Shown: positions 17,827 to 27,157 of the stretch, piece after piece
Layout of the letters: each line of letters begins with the position of its first letter
Numbering within the stretch: position 1 is the stretch's first letter
Origin: Bacillus sp. 03113
GTDB lineage: Bacteria; Bacillota; Bacilli; Bacillales; Cytobacillaceae
Assembly: GCF_006546985.1 (NCBI RefSeq)
Contig: NZ_VATK01000014.1
Location: 57,675-121,674, forward strand
Direction: 5' to 3'
Length of the DNA stretch: 64,000 bases
The notes under the pieces: model-generated
Seen by the model: the letters and a program-made list of their open reading frames with translations, nothing else
The model's database searches: none
What the model was told of the DNA's origin: nothing
Made by a program: the position numbers and the translations under genes

Positions 17827-17945
17827 TGTCTAGCTCTAGCACCTACCCCTTGTGAAAAATAACCCTATGCCTCTAAAAGTAAAAAGCGCTTTTTGAGACA
17901 AATGAACATTTTTCTTCTGGGCTGATCAAGGTGCTTCCGCTTTTC
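17827..17945 (-). repeat. Modular intergenic repeat copy R6 (complete module A)
   Basis: AGAAAAGCGGAAGCACCTTG overlaps the last base of the ypbF stop codon TAA. The outer arms are AGCACCT / AGGTGCT where other copies have AGCGCCT / AGGCGCT, a paired change. The copy ends at AGCTAGACAA without module B. Confidence 0.9.
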
Positions 17946-18404
17946 TTATTTGTTTTCATGGTATAGATTAATATCATAGTTTTTTTTCATCATTTCGAAA
18001 ACGAGGTGACGATTGTTCCATGCCTCTTCCTTTTTCCATAAATCCTTGCTTTTATCAATAATTTCACATCTTATTGCATGAAATTCTTTTTCGGCTTTAT
18101 CTACTTTTTTCTTTAGTACATTTGTGATTCCGAATAAACCGACTGTCAAAATTAGCAGATATACATTCAATGATGTTTGAACATAGATTGAGAACATCGT
18201 TGTGAATGAATAGGAATAAGGAAGAAAGATTGAACGGTATAGGTAATAAATATAGAAAAACGCTATAAATACAGCTAACCATAAGAATAATAAATGCTTA
18301 AATTTATATTGATCGAACTTTTTTTTCTTTTCTACCACCCTTTGCAGTATTTGTTTGGTAGCTTGGTCCGTTCGTTCATCCAGCAATATAATCGAATTTT
18401 CCAT
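17946..18404 (-). CDS. ypbF: YpbF family (DUF2663) membrane protein
   Basis: A 152-aa protein with two membrane segments (about 38-58 and 75-97) and a charged, helical C-terminal half (KKKVDKAEKEFHAIRCEI). Size and position next to ypbE match YpbF of B. subtilis. AGGAGG precedes the ATG. No known function; topology suggests both termini in the cytoplasm. Its stop codon abuts repeat R6. Confidence 0.8.
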   Translation of the reverse strand: MENSIILLDERTDQATKQILQRVVEKKKKFDQYKFKHLLFLWLAVFIAFFYIYYLYRSIFLPYSYSFTTMFSIYVQTSLNVYLLILTVGLFGITNVLKKKVDKAEKEFHAIRCEIIDKSKDLWKKEEAWNNRHLVFEMMKKNYDINLYHENK

Positions 18405-18496
18405 ATGACCTCCTCCTCTTCTATCATGATCTTATGTGAATAGAGGACAAGATATGATAAAAAAGGAGGCATGCCTCTAATATATGGATGATATTT

Positions 18497-19315
18497 TTAC
18501 TTTAAAGGGATGGTTAGAACCTGACCTATTTCAATTTCATTACTTTTTAACTGGTTTGCTTGTTTAATAATATCTATACCTGATGGTGAATGATAGTACT
18601 TCATCGCAATTCGAAATACTGTCTCCCCTTTTTGAACTGTATGATAGACAGTTTTTTCATTTGGAACTGGTTCAGTCTTATTTTCCTCTTCCTTTGCTAA
18701 AGCTTCTTGTTTCGCTTTTTCTTCCTGTTGTTTAGCCAATTCCTCTTGCTTCGCTTTTTCTTCAGCCTTCAGCTTATCAGCATCCTTTTTACTGCTCGCA
18801 CTAGCTTTTATTTGTTCTTTTTTAATGATATTCGGGCTATTGTTTTTATCATCTACTCCATTTACTTTTGTCTGTGTTTCTTTATAATTAGCCGAGTTCG
18901 ACGAATCTACACTTTGTTCATCTGCTTCTTTCTCTGCCGACTGATCTTGATCTGATTTATTATCAGTTTCATTTTTATTAGAAGAATTCTGATCAGTTAG
19001 TTCTTTTTTTGAAAGATTCACTGTTTCAACACTACTAGGATTATTGTTTACATGTAAAATATTAGAATTCCCTTTATTCAATGATGAATAAATACTAAAG
19101 CTTACAATTGGTAAAAGAATAAAAAATAATACAAGTAACCGAATAACGGGATATTTTAATTTCCATTTATTTTTTTTCTTTGTTTGGTGATGTACCTGGG
19201 CCCGTGGAGGAAGACCTGTTTTTTCATTTTCGTCTGTCAATTCTTCTTGATGCAATTTTTCAATTTTTTCGCGATGCCGTTCGGCTTTTTCTCTAAAAGG
19301 ATCCTCTTTATTCAT
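18497..19315 (-). CDS. ypbE: YpbE-like LysM protein, membrane anchored
   Basis: A 272-aa protein with a basic N-terminus, one membrane segment (about 57-78) and a long low-complexity linker rich in Lys, Glu, Asn and Ser (about 95-215). A C-terminal LysM domain follows (YHTVQKGETVFRIAMKYY ... GQVLTIPL). The layout suggests a type II membrane protein whose LysM domain binds peptidoglycan outside. It overlaps ypbD by 4 nt and is the last gene of ypbB-recS-ypbD-ypbE. Role unknown. Confidence 0.85.
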   Translation of the reverse strand: MNKEDPFREKAERHREKIEKLHQEELTDENEKTGLPPRAQVHHQTKKKNKWKLKYPVIRLLVLFFILLPIVSFSIYSSLNKGNSNILHVNNNPSSVETVNLSKKELTDQNSSNKNETDNKSDQDQSAEKEADEQSVDSSNSANYKETQTKVNGVDDKNNSPNIIKKEQIKASASSKKDADKLKAEEKAKQEELAKQQEEKAKQEALAKEEENKTEPVPNEKTVYHTVQKGETVFRIAMKYYHSPSGIDIIKQANQLKSNEIEIGQVLTIPLK

Positions 19316-19917
19316 GGAACATCCATCCTATCTTTTTGCTTTTTCAATTTTAATGTAATCACTATTCCTAAAAGAAAATCAATAATAAAATGGGTGGTCA
19401 TTGTTACTAGTAGGTTACCTGTAATATAATAAAACGCACCCAAAATGAAGCTTAAAACTATTACATTTATTAATAAAAACCAATTAAAAAGGTATCGATA
19501 ATGTATGATAGCAAAGATAAAGCTCGCGATCACTAACCCAAAGTGAGTTTGTAAAACCCCTCGAAACAATATTTCTTCACTTATAGAGACTAAAAGGGCA
19601 ATCAATGCGATATGTAGCGGATGTCTATTTTCAAATATTTTCTCATTTAAACCACCATCGTCAAAATAATGCTTAGGTACTATTTTCATAAAAATAAGAT
19701 CAATCGCCACGATTATGATTCCAGCTGACATACCTACCAAAAGAATATTCTTATCTTTCCATTGAAACAGATGTAAAAAATTAGAAAAACGATCAAATAA
19801 TATCATACCTAATATAAATGAAATCATTAATAGTAAAATTTGTGAAGCGTATAGATGAAAAAGGATTTGCCTTCTCGATAAACTATTTACTAATCGTCTA
19901 TACTTTTCTTTTTTCAT
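19312..19917 (-). CDS. ypbD: CPBP family intramembrane metalloprotease YpbD
   Basis: About 201 aa with six to eight hydrophobic segments. CPBP (Abi) motifs are visible: SEEILFRG (the EExxxR pair), then FAIIHYRY and THFIIDFLLG with the metal-binding histidines. Family members include CAAX prenyl-type proteases and bacteriocin self-immunity proteins; the substrate here is unknown. The ATG at 19917 follows GAGGGAG closely. The gene overlaps the 3' end of recS by 20 nt and the start of ypbE by 4 nt. Confidence 0.83.
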   Translation of the reverse strand: MKKEKYRRLVNSLSRRQILFHLYASQILLLMISFILGMILFDRFSNFLHLFQWKDKNILLVGMSAGIIIVAIDLIFMKIVPKHYFDDGGLNEKIFENRHPLHIALIALLVSISEEILFRGVLQTHFGLVIASFIFAIIHYRYLFNWFLLINVIVLSFILGAFYYITGNLLVTMTTHFIIDFLLGIVITLKLKKQKDRMDVP

Positions 19918-21421
19918 CTTCTCCCTCACTATTTATTAAAATGGTTTGTAAATGTTTTTTCCAATAAAAAGGTTGAGAATGGGTTAACATATCTTCATTC
20001 TCACGATAAAATGACTGCTTTTCTATACCACAATAGTCACAGCAATCTTTTTGCTGCTGTGTTTTGGCGTCGCTAAAATAATGTAGAAGTAATTCTCTTT
20101 TGCATTGATTTAGTTGAATCCAATGTAATACTTGATCCACTTTTTTTCTTTTATATTCATATCTTTCTTTGATGAATGCTTTAAATTGTATCATTCTTTC
20201 ATCTATCCTCCTACCTATTCGAGTACATTCATGAAAGAATTCTTCAAATATTCTCCATTGTATATCTGAAAATCCACCTGTATGCTTCAGCTGTTCTGTC
20301 TCCAGTTGATTCATAAATTCTTCTAGCCCATCTTTTTTATAAATATTAATCAGCCATTCTATTTGTTCCTCGGAAGGCAGCTCATTTTCCACTAATTGGT
20401 ATGAAAGTTGTTCATCAAAGGCGGCATACAGCAAGATTGCGATACTTTTTCCCCCATCTCTTCCCGCTCGTCCAATTTCCTGTAAATAAGATTCAATTTG
20501 TAGTGGCATATGGAAATGAATAATATAACGAATGTTTTCCTTATTAATCCCCATCCCAAATGCACTCGTCGCACAAATCAAATCTAATTGACCGCGAATA
20601 AATTGCTGTTGTATTAAAATACGGCTTTCTTGATCCATCCCACCATGATACGGCATGACACGCTGCTCCGTTTTTTCTTTTATTATATCGGCAGAAAGCT
20701 CCGCTAGTTTTTTACTGGAGAAGTAAATAATTCCTGGACCCTTTAACTGCTTCACTAGCTCGATTAAGCGATCCATTTTCTCCTGATGATGACTAAGCGT
20801 TTCAATACTAATTGAAATATTAGGCCGATCTACGGAAAAGATATATTCCTTCCATGTATGAAGCAACAGTGATTGGACTATATCCTCCCTTACATTTGGT
20901 GTTGCAGTTGCAGTTAATGCAAGGGTCAGCGGTTGACCTAAAACCTGCCTAATCTTACCGAGTTTCCAATAGTCTGGTCTAAAATCATAGCCCCACTGTG
21001 ATATACAATGAGCTTCATCTACAACAAATAAAGAGATTTTTAATTGCTTTACCTTCTCAAGAACAGGCTCCCATTGAATCATTTCTGGAGAAATGAAAAT
21101 ATATTTATATTGGTTTAACTGACTTAATGCTTGTTTTCTTTCTGAATTTGATAAAAATGAATTTATTGCAATAACTTTTTTTTCACCATTCATTTTCATT
21201 TGCTCTACTTGATCCTGCATGAGAGACAATAAAGGAGAAACAATTAATGTTGCCCCATCTAAAAACAATCCAGGAAACTGATAACATAACGATTTCCCTG
21301 TACCTGTAGGGAGCATGGCCAACGTATGATTTCCATCTAATACAGATTGAATAACCTCTTTTTGACCTGGACGAAAGGTATCGTAATGAAAATAGGTTTT
21401 TAATTGTTCTTCTAATATCAT
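19898..21421 (-). CDS. recS: RecQ-family DNA helicase RecS (short form)
   Basis: A 507-aa ATP-dependent 3'-5' helicase. Helicase motifs are present: the Q-motif region FRPGQKEVI, Walker A TGTGKS, DEAHCISQWG, TATAT, and motif VI QEIGRAGRDG. A zinc-binding segment near the C-terminus has CKRELLLHYF ... CCDYC. There is no HRDC domain, matching RecS/YpbC rather than full RecQ. The start overlaps the ypbB stop by 4 nt. Role in recombination repair. Confidence 0.93.
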   Translation of the reverse strand: MILEEQLKTYFHYDTFRPGQKEVIQSVLDGNHTLAMLPTGTGKSLCYQFPGLFLDGATLIVSPLLSLMQDQVEQMKMNGEKKVIAINSFLSNSERKQALSQLNQYKYIFISPEMIQWEPVLEKVKQLKISLFVVDEAHCISQWGYDFRPDYWKLGKIRQVLGQPLTLALTATATPNVREDIVQSLLLHTWKEYIFSVDRPNISISIETLSHHQEKMDRLIELVKQLKGPGIIYFSSKKLAELSADIIKEKTEQRVMPYHGGMDQESRILIQQQFIRGQLDLICATSAFGMGINKENIRYIIHFHMPLQIESYLQEIGRAGRDGGKSIAILLYAAFDEQLSYQLVENELPSEEQIEWLINIYKKDGLEEFMNQLETEQLKHTGGFSDIQWRIFEEFFHECTRIGRRIDERMIQFKAFIKERYEYKRKKVDQVLHWIQLNQCKRELLLHYFSDAKTQQQKDCCDYCGIEKQSFYRENEDMLTHSQPFYWKKHLQTILINSEGEDEKRKV

Positions 21422-22476
21422 AACATGTCACCAAACTTCGCTAAAACTAATCTTATTTCAAAATAGGTAGCCGAAGCAGCCTCTTTACGAATTTTTTTTA
21501 GCTGCCTTGATGGGACTTGCCTGGCTGCTTTTATCACCATCTCTTGAATGATATCCGTAACATAAGGTGATATATCAAATTCCGAGATATTTAATGCTAA
21601 TTCGACGATATGATCCTCAATTGTATTATGTTTCAATCTTCTCATTTTAGCGATTGATTGAATGGAATAACCTTGTAAAATATATTCATACGTTCGTTTC
21701 GTTGAATTTGTTATTGAAAACTCATGCTTTAATGTTGAAATGATTGAAAAAAGGATTGGAAATTGTTCTCTGTTTGAAATCACGGTCTTTAACATAAAAT
21801 GAAGAAAAGACATATAATGAAAATGATAATAAGAAGCTTCCATCTGTAGGGAATTTGCTGCTTGTTCAGGAGTCATCCCTATACATTGAAACCCTGTTAA
21901 TCTTATCACGAATATGGATGGGTCTATATCCTGATCAAAATTAAAACAACGAATTAGCTCATCATATAAAAAAGAGGACAAGTCGTTTCGTGAAATATCT
22001 ATTTGATGAAGATAATCTTTTAGCCATCTTTGTACATCTCGATTTCTTTGTATCGGCACATATTTAGAATGATGAACGTTTAAATGTGAAGATACTTGTA
22101 CAAGTAAAGACAATCGTTCCCAAAACGAAGTCGTTAATAGATGATACTTCCATCCATTTAAATGGATTGGTATAGGTTGATTTTTTAACATTTGCTTTAA
22201 TATTTGTTTTCCCTTATTATTCAATCGATAAAATTCATCAGAATCTCTTTCTAACCACTTCAATTCCTCATATTTTTTGACTACACGATCTAAATAGCTC
22301 CTTTCAAGCTGAGGATAAGTTTTGAAGAAAGGTGTTAATTGATAAAGATGAGCATCTTGTATCGTTTGAGAAGATTTTTTTCCTTTTAGTATATGGAGGA
22401 TTGAGTAAATGGTCCTTTCGGAATGAATATGATTTAAACAATGTAGAATGACCAATTCTAAAAAATCAGGTTTCAT
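21418..22476 (-). CDS. ypbB: YpbB, helix-turn-helix protein linked to RecS
   Basis: A 352-aa protein with a C-terminal HTH_40-type helix-turn-helix (about 265-300: TYEYILQGYSIQSIAKMR, KHNTIEDHIVELAL), the arrangement found in proteins encoded directly upstream of short RecQ helicases. In other species this HTH is fused to RecQ. It overlaps recS by 4 nt, so coupled translation and a shared complex are likely. The N-terminal two thirds show no known domain to me. Confidence 0.83.
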   Translation of the reverse strand: MKPDFLELVILHCLNHIHSERTIYSILHILKGKKSSQTIQDAHLYQLTPFFKTYPQLERSYLDRVVKKYEELKWLERDSDEFYRLNNKGKQILKQMLKNQPIPIHLNGWKYHLLTTSFWERLSLLVQVSSHLNVHHSKYVPIQRNRDVQRWLKDYLHQIDISRNDLSSFLYDELIRCFNFDQDIDPSIFVIRLTGFQCIGMTPEQAANSLQMEASYYHFHYMSFLHFMLKTVISNREQFPILFSIISTLKHEFSITNSTKRTYEYILQGYSIQSIAKMRRLKHNTIEDHIVELALNISEFDISPYVTDIIQEMVIKAARQVPSRQLKKIRKEAASATYFEIRLVLAKFGDML

Positions 22477-22635
22477 TTCTGCTCCTTCGTAACCGGTTCA
22501 TTATTATATTACATTACTTTTTCTTTATTGATGAATAGCATTATTTTATCATGTAATGTCCATTTTTTTTGAATGAATTTTTACCCCTGTTTGCTTCAAA
22601 GCTTTATATGATAAGCATTCTCAATGTTTTTTTTA

Positions 22636-22664
22636 TTGAAAAGTTTCTCATCCCGCTTTACAAT
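22636..22664 (+). promoter_or_regulatory. Strong sigma-A promoter of fer
   Basis: TTGAAA, 17-nt spacer, TACAAT, about 80 nt before the fer start; the gene has GGGAGG. Confidence 0.8.
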
Positions 22665-22725
22665 AGTGTAGAGCAAGATGTTCCAATCACATAATAAACT
22701 AAAAAAATTATTATTTTCTTTTTAA

Positions 22726-22992
<267 letters not shown>

Positions 22993-23005
22993 TAATGCTA
23001 TTGCT

Positions 23006-23037
23006 TAGAGAGTCTTACATGATAAGACTCTCTTTTA
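23006..23037 (+). terminator. Intrinsic terminator of fer
   Basis: AGAGAGTCTTA / TAAGACTCTCT stem, 5-nt loop, then TTTTAT. It probably also ends ribU on minus. Confidence 0.88.
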
Positions 23038-23080
23038 TATTTGGTTTGTGAAAATCTTCAGTCATTTAGCCCCGATTTTT

Positions 23081-23656
23081 TTAATTTTGGACAGCTTGTT
23101 TTTGTAGCCATCCGGATAAATTAGAAAATACTAGCATAAAGACAATCGTTATTAAGGAACCTTTTACCAAATTAAATGGAAAAATGGACGCCACAATAAA
23201 TTGTCTTGTCTCTTCTGCCGACAATACTGGAGCATGCATGAAAAAAGTGTAGGCTGGCAGAATGACATAATAGTTTAAGATACTCATTGATACAGACATG
23301 ATCAAGGTTGCAATGATGAGAGCCATTATCATTCCTTTTTTCGATTTAAATTTACGATAGATATAATAAATCGGCAAAATAAACGTACAGCCAGCAATAA
23401 AATTAGCTAATGGTCCTATTGGAACTCCCGTTATACTTCCAGTTAAAAAATAATCAAGTATATTTTTAACGAGCTCAACTAATATTCCCGCAACAGGTCC
23501 TAAGATCAAAGCTGATATTAAAGCTGGGATATCACTAAAATCGATTAACAAATATTTCGGAAATATTGGCAATGGAAAATTTAAAAGCATTAATATATAC
23601 GAAAGACTGCTTAACATGCTAATTAACACGATGCTTTTTACACGGTTATTTTTCAA
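23081..23656 (-). CDS. ribU: Riboflavin ECF transporter substrate-binding protein RibU
   Basis: A 191-aa membrane protein with five to six hydrophobic segments. RibU/YpaA features include FPKYLLIDFSDIPALI and GPVAGILVELVKN. It captures riboflavin and works with the shared EcfAA'T module, encoded elsewhere. The start is TTG, 7 nt after AAAGGAG. In B. subtilis ribU is controlled by an FMN riboswitch, but I see no RFN element in the 480 bp upstream. Position between fer and serA is as in B. subtilis. Confidence 0.93.
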   Translation of the reverse strand: MKNNRVKSIVLISMLSSLSYILMLLNFPLPIFPKYLLIDFSDIPALISALILGPVAGILVELVKNILDYFLTGSITGVPIGPLANFIAGCTFILPIYYIYRKFKSKKGMIMALIIATLIMSVSMSILNYYVILPAYTFFMHAPVLSAEETRQFIVASIFPFNLVKGSLITIVFMLVFSNLSGWLQKQAVQN

Positions 23657-23941
23657 TTTTACTTCTCCTTTTTATATACATATTGGTCTTTTTAAGAGAT
23701 CTTAGATACTTCCATTCATGCAAGCGTATTTCGATTTGAAGAAATGTACATGTATGATATAAGATACATTAATCCCTCTTAAGAGCATTGTACAAAAAAA
23801 GGATATATTTGTGAATATTTTATCATTCTTATATGGATACCCAACTTTTTTTCTTTTTTTTAATTGCACCGTATTAAGTGTTTCATCTATAATAAAAAAG
23901 GCAAGTTTACATATTAAGAGAACAAACTGTTGCATACTAAA

Positions 23942-24021
23942 TTTATCCCGCATTAACGGTCAGCAGGACCCACACCTCAAGGTTATGAGTGAAAACACGA
24001 AATCCTAGGTAGGGGATGAAG
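23942..24021 (-). mobile_element. Solo IS200/IS605-like right end (omega-RNA-like stem-loops), probable relic
   Basis: On minus: TTCATCCCCTACCT, a 35-nt loop region, TTGAGGTGTGGGTCC, then a near-palindrome CCGTTAATGCGGG and ATAAATTTAG. This order (CCC-ACCT / AGGTG-GGG stem, small terminal hairpin) is shared with the structure at the right edge of the window and resembles TnpB-element right ends as I remember them. No tnpA or tnpB is present. The rest of 23657-24144 holds a possible hairpin TGACTGAT / ATCAGTCA (24057-24083) upstream of serA; no T-box. Confidence 0.45.
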
Positions 24022-24144
24022 AAAATTCTCAGATTGAAGTTTCACTTTATTATTGTGACTGATGGTTTTACACCAAATCAGTCAAAAGTTTTCTTTTTGT
24101 AAAATTCAGAAAATTACTCATTTAAAAAATGGCAGGTGTATAAG

Positions 24145-25719
24145 ATGTATCAAATATTAGTTGCAGACGCTATTAGTGAAGAAGGATTACAGCCATTATT
24201 AGAATTAAAGGAAGCAAACATCATTCAAAAAAAGGTCACTGATCCTGAGGTTAATCTTTCTGAAATAGATGCCTTACTTGTAAGAAGTGCTACAAAAGTG
24301 ACTGAAGAATTAATGGAGCAAATGCCTAATTTAAAAATTGTGGCTCGTGCCGGAGTTGGTGTTGATAATATTGAAATCAGCGCTGCAACAAAGAGAGGAA
24401 TTATTGTTGTTAATGCTCCAAATGGTAATACCATTTCAACCGCTGAACACACTTTCGCTATGATGGCTTCTTTAATGAGAAATATTCCTCAAGCACATCA
24501 AACTGTCAAAAATTTAGAATGGAAACGAAATACTTTTGTAGGGAATGAGCTATTCGGAAAAACACTTGGAATCATTGGCTTTGGTCGAATAGGTTCTGAA
24601 TTAGCTAAACGTGCAAAAGTCTTTGGCATGGGTGTACGTGTATTTGATCCTTTTCTAACAAATGAAAGAGCAATCCAAATTGGGGTTCAGCCTTCATCTT
24701 TAGATGAACTATTAGCAAATGCTGATATTATTACTGTTCATACTCCTTTAACTGCTGAAACAAAAGGGTTAATTAATGAAGAAACATTAAAGAAAACAAA
24801 AAAAGGCGTGTACTTCCTTAACTGTGCTCGAGGCGGAATTATAGATGAAGAAGCTTTAGCTATCTTTCTTGAAAATGGTCACGTTGCAGGTGCTGCACTT
24901 GATGTATTTGAGGTTGAGCCTCCAACAGACAATCCATTATTAAAATTTGATAATGTTATTGTTACTCCACACCTTGGAGCTTCTACAAAAGAAGCGCAAT
25001 TAAATGTGGCAACTCAAGTTGCAGAGGAAGTTAAATTGTTCTTAGAGGGTAAACCGGTATCAAATTCTATTAACCTTCCTGCATTATCTAAAGAAGTATT
25101 TGAAAAAATTAAACCATTCCATCAATTGGCTAAACAAATGGGTTCAACCATTGCTCAATGTATGAAGGAAGGAATCAATGAAATTTCAATTTCTTATGCA
25201 GGAACTGTAACTGAACTTGAAACATCCTATCTAACAAAAGCATTACTTGCAGGATTTTTCAATGACAGAATCGATATTCCAGTAAATGAAGTCAATGCTA
25301 TCTTAACTGCCAAAGAAGTACATCTTACTATTGGAGAGAAAATTTCAACGAATACATTTGGTTATTCTAACTGCATTACCGCTGTTGCAAAAGGCGACCA
25401 TAATACATTTACAGTTAGAGGTACTTATATTGAGAATTATGGTCCTCGTATTGTATTCTTGAACGGATTTAATATCGACTTCTTACCAGAGGGTAATTTG
25501 CTTTATATTCAACATACTGACCGCCCAGGTGTTATTGGACGAGTTGGAAGAATATTAGGCGATTATGAAATTAACATTGCAACAATGCAAGTTGGTAGGA
25601 AAGCAGCTGGTGGAGAAGCCATAATGATTCTTTCCTTTGATAAAGATATTGATGATTTCTACATTTCTCTGATTAGCCAATTAGACGAGATCACATCCAT
25701 TAATAGACTAATACTATAA
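24145..25719 (+). CDS. serA: D-3-phosphoglycerate dehydrogenase
   Basis: SerA oxidises 3-phosphoglycerate in the first step of serine synthesis. The 524-aa product has the NAD Rossmann motif [13 protein letters not shown], the catalytic ARGG/E/H set ([28 protein letters not shown]), a long ASB domain and a C-terminal ACT domain ([17 protein letters not shown]) for serine feedback. The ATG chosen follows AGGTG by 6 nt. The stop codon TAA is followed at once by repeat R7. Confidence 0.96.
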   Translation: MYQILVADAISEEGLQPLLELKEANIIQKKVTDPEVNLSEIDALLVRSATKVTEELMEQMPNLKIVARAGVGVDNIEISAATKRGIIVVNAPNGNTISTAEHTFAMMASLMRNIPQAHQTVKNLEWKRNTFVGNELFGKTLGIIGFGRIGSELAKRAKVFGMGVRVFDPFLTNERAIQIGVQPSSLDELLANADIITVHTPLTAETKGLINEETLKKTKKGVYFLNCARGGIIDEEALAIFLENGHVAGAALDVFEVEPPTDNPLLKFDNVIVTPHLGASTKEAQLNVATQVAEEVKLFLEGKPVSNSINLPALSKEVFEKIKPFHQLAKQMGSTIAQCMKEGINEISISYAGTVTELETSYLTKALLAGFFNDRIDIPVNEVNAILTAKEVHLTIGEKISTNTFGYSNCITAVAKGDHNTFTVRGTYIENYGPRIVFLNGFNIDFLPEGNLLYIQHTDRPGVIGRVGRILGDYEINIATMQVGRKAAGGEAIMILSFDKDIDDFYISLISQLDEITSINRLIL

Positions 25720-25919
25720 AGAAAAGCGAAAGCGACTTGAACAGGCCTAAAGAAAAATAACCTAATGGCTCAAAAAGTGTTTTTTACTTTTAGAGACATT
25801 AGGTTATTTTTCACAAGGGGTAGGCGCTGTAGCTGGACAACAAGAAAAGCGGCCGATTAAGTACGCCACGTCCTGTGGCAAAATCGGCACTCGTACCTCC
25901 TTCCTGTTGGTCGGAAGCA
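25720..25919 (+). repeat. Modular intergenic repeat copy R7 (complete A+B)
   Basis: AGAAAAGCGAAAGCGACTTG begins directly after the serA stop codon. The inner stem is AAAAATAACCTAATG / CATTAGGTTATTTTT, perfect over 15 bp, with outer GGGGTAGGCGCT. Then AGCTGGACAACAAG leads into module B (GGCCGATTAAG, GCCACGTCCTGTGGC). A normal terminator follows at 25921. Confidence 0.92.
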
Positions 25920-25920
25920 C

Positions 25921-25968
25921 AAAAACCGATTGAGAACAATAATTTTGTTTTCAATCGGTTTTTTTTGT
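25921..25968. terminator. Bidirectional terminator between serA and the M23 gene
   Basis: AAACCGATTGA / TCAATCGGTTT stem with T8 on plus and A-run on the other side. Confidence 0.88.
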
Positions 25969-25997
25969 TTGATTTTTAGCCCTTCATTACCTATTTA

Positions 25998-26858
25998 CTA
26001 CTTTTGTAAAAGATAAACCTCGTATGGCTTAATTTGAGATCCTTTTTCATGATGACTTTCTTTTGAAGATTGTGAGGACTTTAATGATCTGTTATTTAAC
26101 GAATAACCTTGTTTATTCTCTCCAATCGATATCAGGAGAGTTTGTCCAACAAATATTTGTTCATTTTCAAGTGCATTTTTTTGTCGAATGCTTTCAACCG
26201 AAGAATGATAAGCTTCTGCAATGGACCATAATGTTTCACCATCCATGACTTGATGGCTTTTGATCGTAATGTCATGATTGTCTTGCTCGTTTTTTTGTTG
26301 ATTTATTTTTGATGCCGCTACAACAGCATTTTCCTCTTTATTTAGAGCATAAACAGTACTACCTTTTGACACATCACCGAAAGCCAGTACTGGATCAACA
26401 GCGTTATCTTTCCTATACGTCCATTTAACAAGATGCATTTCAAAGTGAAGATGAACACCGGATGAATCCCCTGTATTCCCCATTTCTCCAATGATTTCAC
26501 CTTGATTTACAAACTGTCCTTCCATTACTTCTCTCTTTTTTAAATGAGCATAAACCGTTTCTGTATGGTTCGGATGTTTAATAAAAACAACATGACCATA
26601 TGAATTCGAATAGTAAGACTTTGAAATTACACCATTGTCCACTGCATAAACGGGAGAACCATAGGCTGCAGCAATATCAATTCCTTTATGTTGCCCATGT
26701 CTTGTCCCATATGTATCCGTTATTATTCCTTCCGCTGGCCATATCCAGTTATTTGTTCCATCGATCTCTGCTTGCGGATGCTTCTCTTCAATAAATAAAA
26801 AGCTGAAACAGAGTGCCATAATTCCTGTTATAAACAAACGTATTACAAAATCTGTCAT
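25998..26858 (-). CDS. Secreted M23 family peptidoglycan endopeptidase with LysM domain
   Basis: A 286-aa protein with an N-terminal membrane/signal segment (about 4-22). The M23 domain (about 40-155) has zinc motifs HKGIDIA and HLHFE. A LysM domain follows (about 205-250: SHQVMDGETLWSIAEAY ... GQTLLIS) and a hydrophilic tail. The combination predicts a zinc endopeptidase acting on cell wall or spore peptidoglycan. It is monocistronic between serA and rsiX; I do not recognise a B. subtilis counterpart at this locus. Confidence 0.85.
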   Translation of the reverse strand: MTDFVIRLFITGIMALCFSFLFIEEKHPQAEIDGTNNWIWPAEGIITDTYGTRHGQHKGIDIAAAYGSPVYAVDNGVISKSYYSNSYGHVVFIKHPNHTETVYAHLKKREVMEGQFVNQGEIIGEMGNTGDSSGVHLHFEMHLVKWTYRKDNAVDPVLAFGDVSKGSTVYALNKEENAVVAASKINQQKNEQDNHDITIKSHQVMDGETLWSIAEAYHSSVESIRQKNALENEQIFVGQTLLISIGENKQGYSLNNRSLKSSQSSKESHHEKGSQIKPYEVYLLQK

Positions 26859-26986
26859 ACCTATAAATTTCCTCCTAAACTAATTACGTTAATGAGTGAA
26901 ACTTTTTCAGTAAAAACTTTCCAACGTGAAATGCAATATTTTGCAACACATTTGTTATTATATGCTCAAAAATTTCTTTTTTATGC

Positions 26987-27091
26987 AAAGAAAAGCGGCC
27001 GATTAAGAATGCCACGCCCTTATGACTTCATCGGTACTAGTGCATCCTGTACGTCGGAAGCGCCTTGATTAGCCCTAAAGAAAAATATTTG
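26987..27091 (+). repeat. Modular intergenic repeat copy R8 (module B, then start of module A)
   Basis: AGAAAAGCGGCCGATTAAG, CCACGCCCTTATGACTTC and ACTAGTGCATCCTGTACG, then GGAAGCGCCTTGATTAGCCC. Module order is reversed compared with R7. It fills most of the 299-bp gap before rsiX together with a terminator. Confidence 0.82.
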
Positions 27092-27092
27092 A

Positions 27093-27136
27093 CAAAAAAA
27101 GTGTATAGCGCCTCTAAAGAGACTACGATACACTTA
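27093..27136 (-). terminator. Terminator of sigX-rsiX
   Basis: On minus, AAGTGTATCG ... CTATACACTT stem with a nested CTCTTTAGAG, followed by TTTTTTTG. Confidence 0.85.
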
Positions 27137-27157
27137 TGTCACTTCTATCATCTGATA

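Noticed and set aside
24016..24102. 28-codon leader-like frame before serA containing a hairpin
   Set aside because: The ribosome site abuts the ATG, there is only one serine codon and no control-codon cluster, so attenuation is not supported.
24000..24144. T-box or serine-type riboswitch in the serA leader
   Set aside because: No specifier loop and no AGGGTGGNACCGCG antiterminator block could be found.
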